Positions 55,326 through 55,358 of a DNA stretch of 55,358 nucleotides are shown one piece after another (within the stretch, counting starts at the first letter, position 1; every line of letters begins with the position of its first letter). The notes beneath the pieces were generated by a model that had not been told where the DNA came from, ran no database searches, and saw only the letters and a list, made by a program, of their open reading frames with translations. Source of the DNA: Blastococcus sp. MG754426 (GTDB taxonomy: Bacteria; Actinomycetota; Actinomycetes; Mycobacteriales; Geodermatophilaceae); contig NZ_SSXC01000019.1 of assembly GCF_021699055.1 (NCBI RefSeq), forward strand, positions 1 to 55,358, written 5' to 3'. The position numbers and the translations under genes are program-made.

Positions 55326-55358
55326 TGCCCGGGTGGGTACCCGCCGGGGTGGTGGGTC

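Overview
This is a 55.4 kb stretch of a very GC-rich actinobacterial chromosome. GTG starts, TGA stops and 4-bp start/stop overlaps are common. It carries an SsgA-family morphogenesis protein, an ECF sigma/RskA-type anti-sigma pair, phosphatidylinositol mannoside (PIM) genes and a short-form RpsA. Gene order matches two blocks I know from Mycobacterium tuberculosis (pyk-tesB-Rv1626-polA-rpsA-coaE, and thrS-HIT-pgsA-acyltransferase-pimA-pdxS-pdxT-yebC-ruvCAB-yajC-secDF-apt-relA-ppiB-hisS-aspS), here brought side by side. Together with the SsgA-like protein this suggests a morphologically complex actinomycete, perhaps Geodermatophilaceae; that assignment is inference.

Layout. 1-8.7 kb: glutamate synthase gltBD, pyruvate kinase and an acyl-CoA thioesterase. 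8.7-11.1 kb: a PLP-dependent decarboxylase, a tRNA-Leu(CAA) with an unusually short variable region, and an ANTAR-type response regulator. 11.3-17.2 kb: a branched-chain amino acid type ABC transporter, with the binding protein on the plus strand converging on livHMGF on the minus strand. 17.3-25.6 kb: hotdog thioesterase, polA, AI-2E family permease, methyltransferase, rpsA, a small unknown protein and coaE. 25.7-28.7 kb: tRNA-Val(GAC), tRNA-Cys, tRNA-Gly, an SsgA-like protein, sigma/anti-sigma, a small membrane protein and tRNA-Val(CAC). 28.8-30.9 kb: HNH, MOSC and CapA-like genes. 30.9-55.2 kb: a long, mostly co-oriented housekeeping array covering threonyl-tRNA synthesis, PIM lipids, PLP synthesis, Holliday junction processing, Sec translocation, (p)ppGpp metabolism, and His and Asp tRNA synthetases.

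The most striking observation is the liv-type transporter. Its lipoprotein binding component (11374-12720) reads as a clean circular permutation. After the lipobox the segment that normally forms the C-terminal part of the family comes first, followed by a roughly 34-residue Ala/Pro/Glu-rich linker and then the normal N-terminal part; the protein ends where the first segment would begin. The partner permease LivH carries an exported beta-domain at its N-terminus, and both ATPases carry long N-terminal extensions.

Other cross-window patterns are -10-like TANNNT hexamers 6-8 nt before start codons (leaderless transcripts), several of which contain the TAG stop codon of the upstream gene, and a pair of inverted tRNA-Val genes differing only by compensated stem pairs and the anticodon. 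No CRISPR array, insertion sequence, prophage or defence island was seen.
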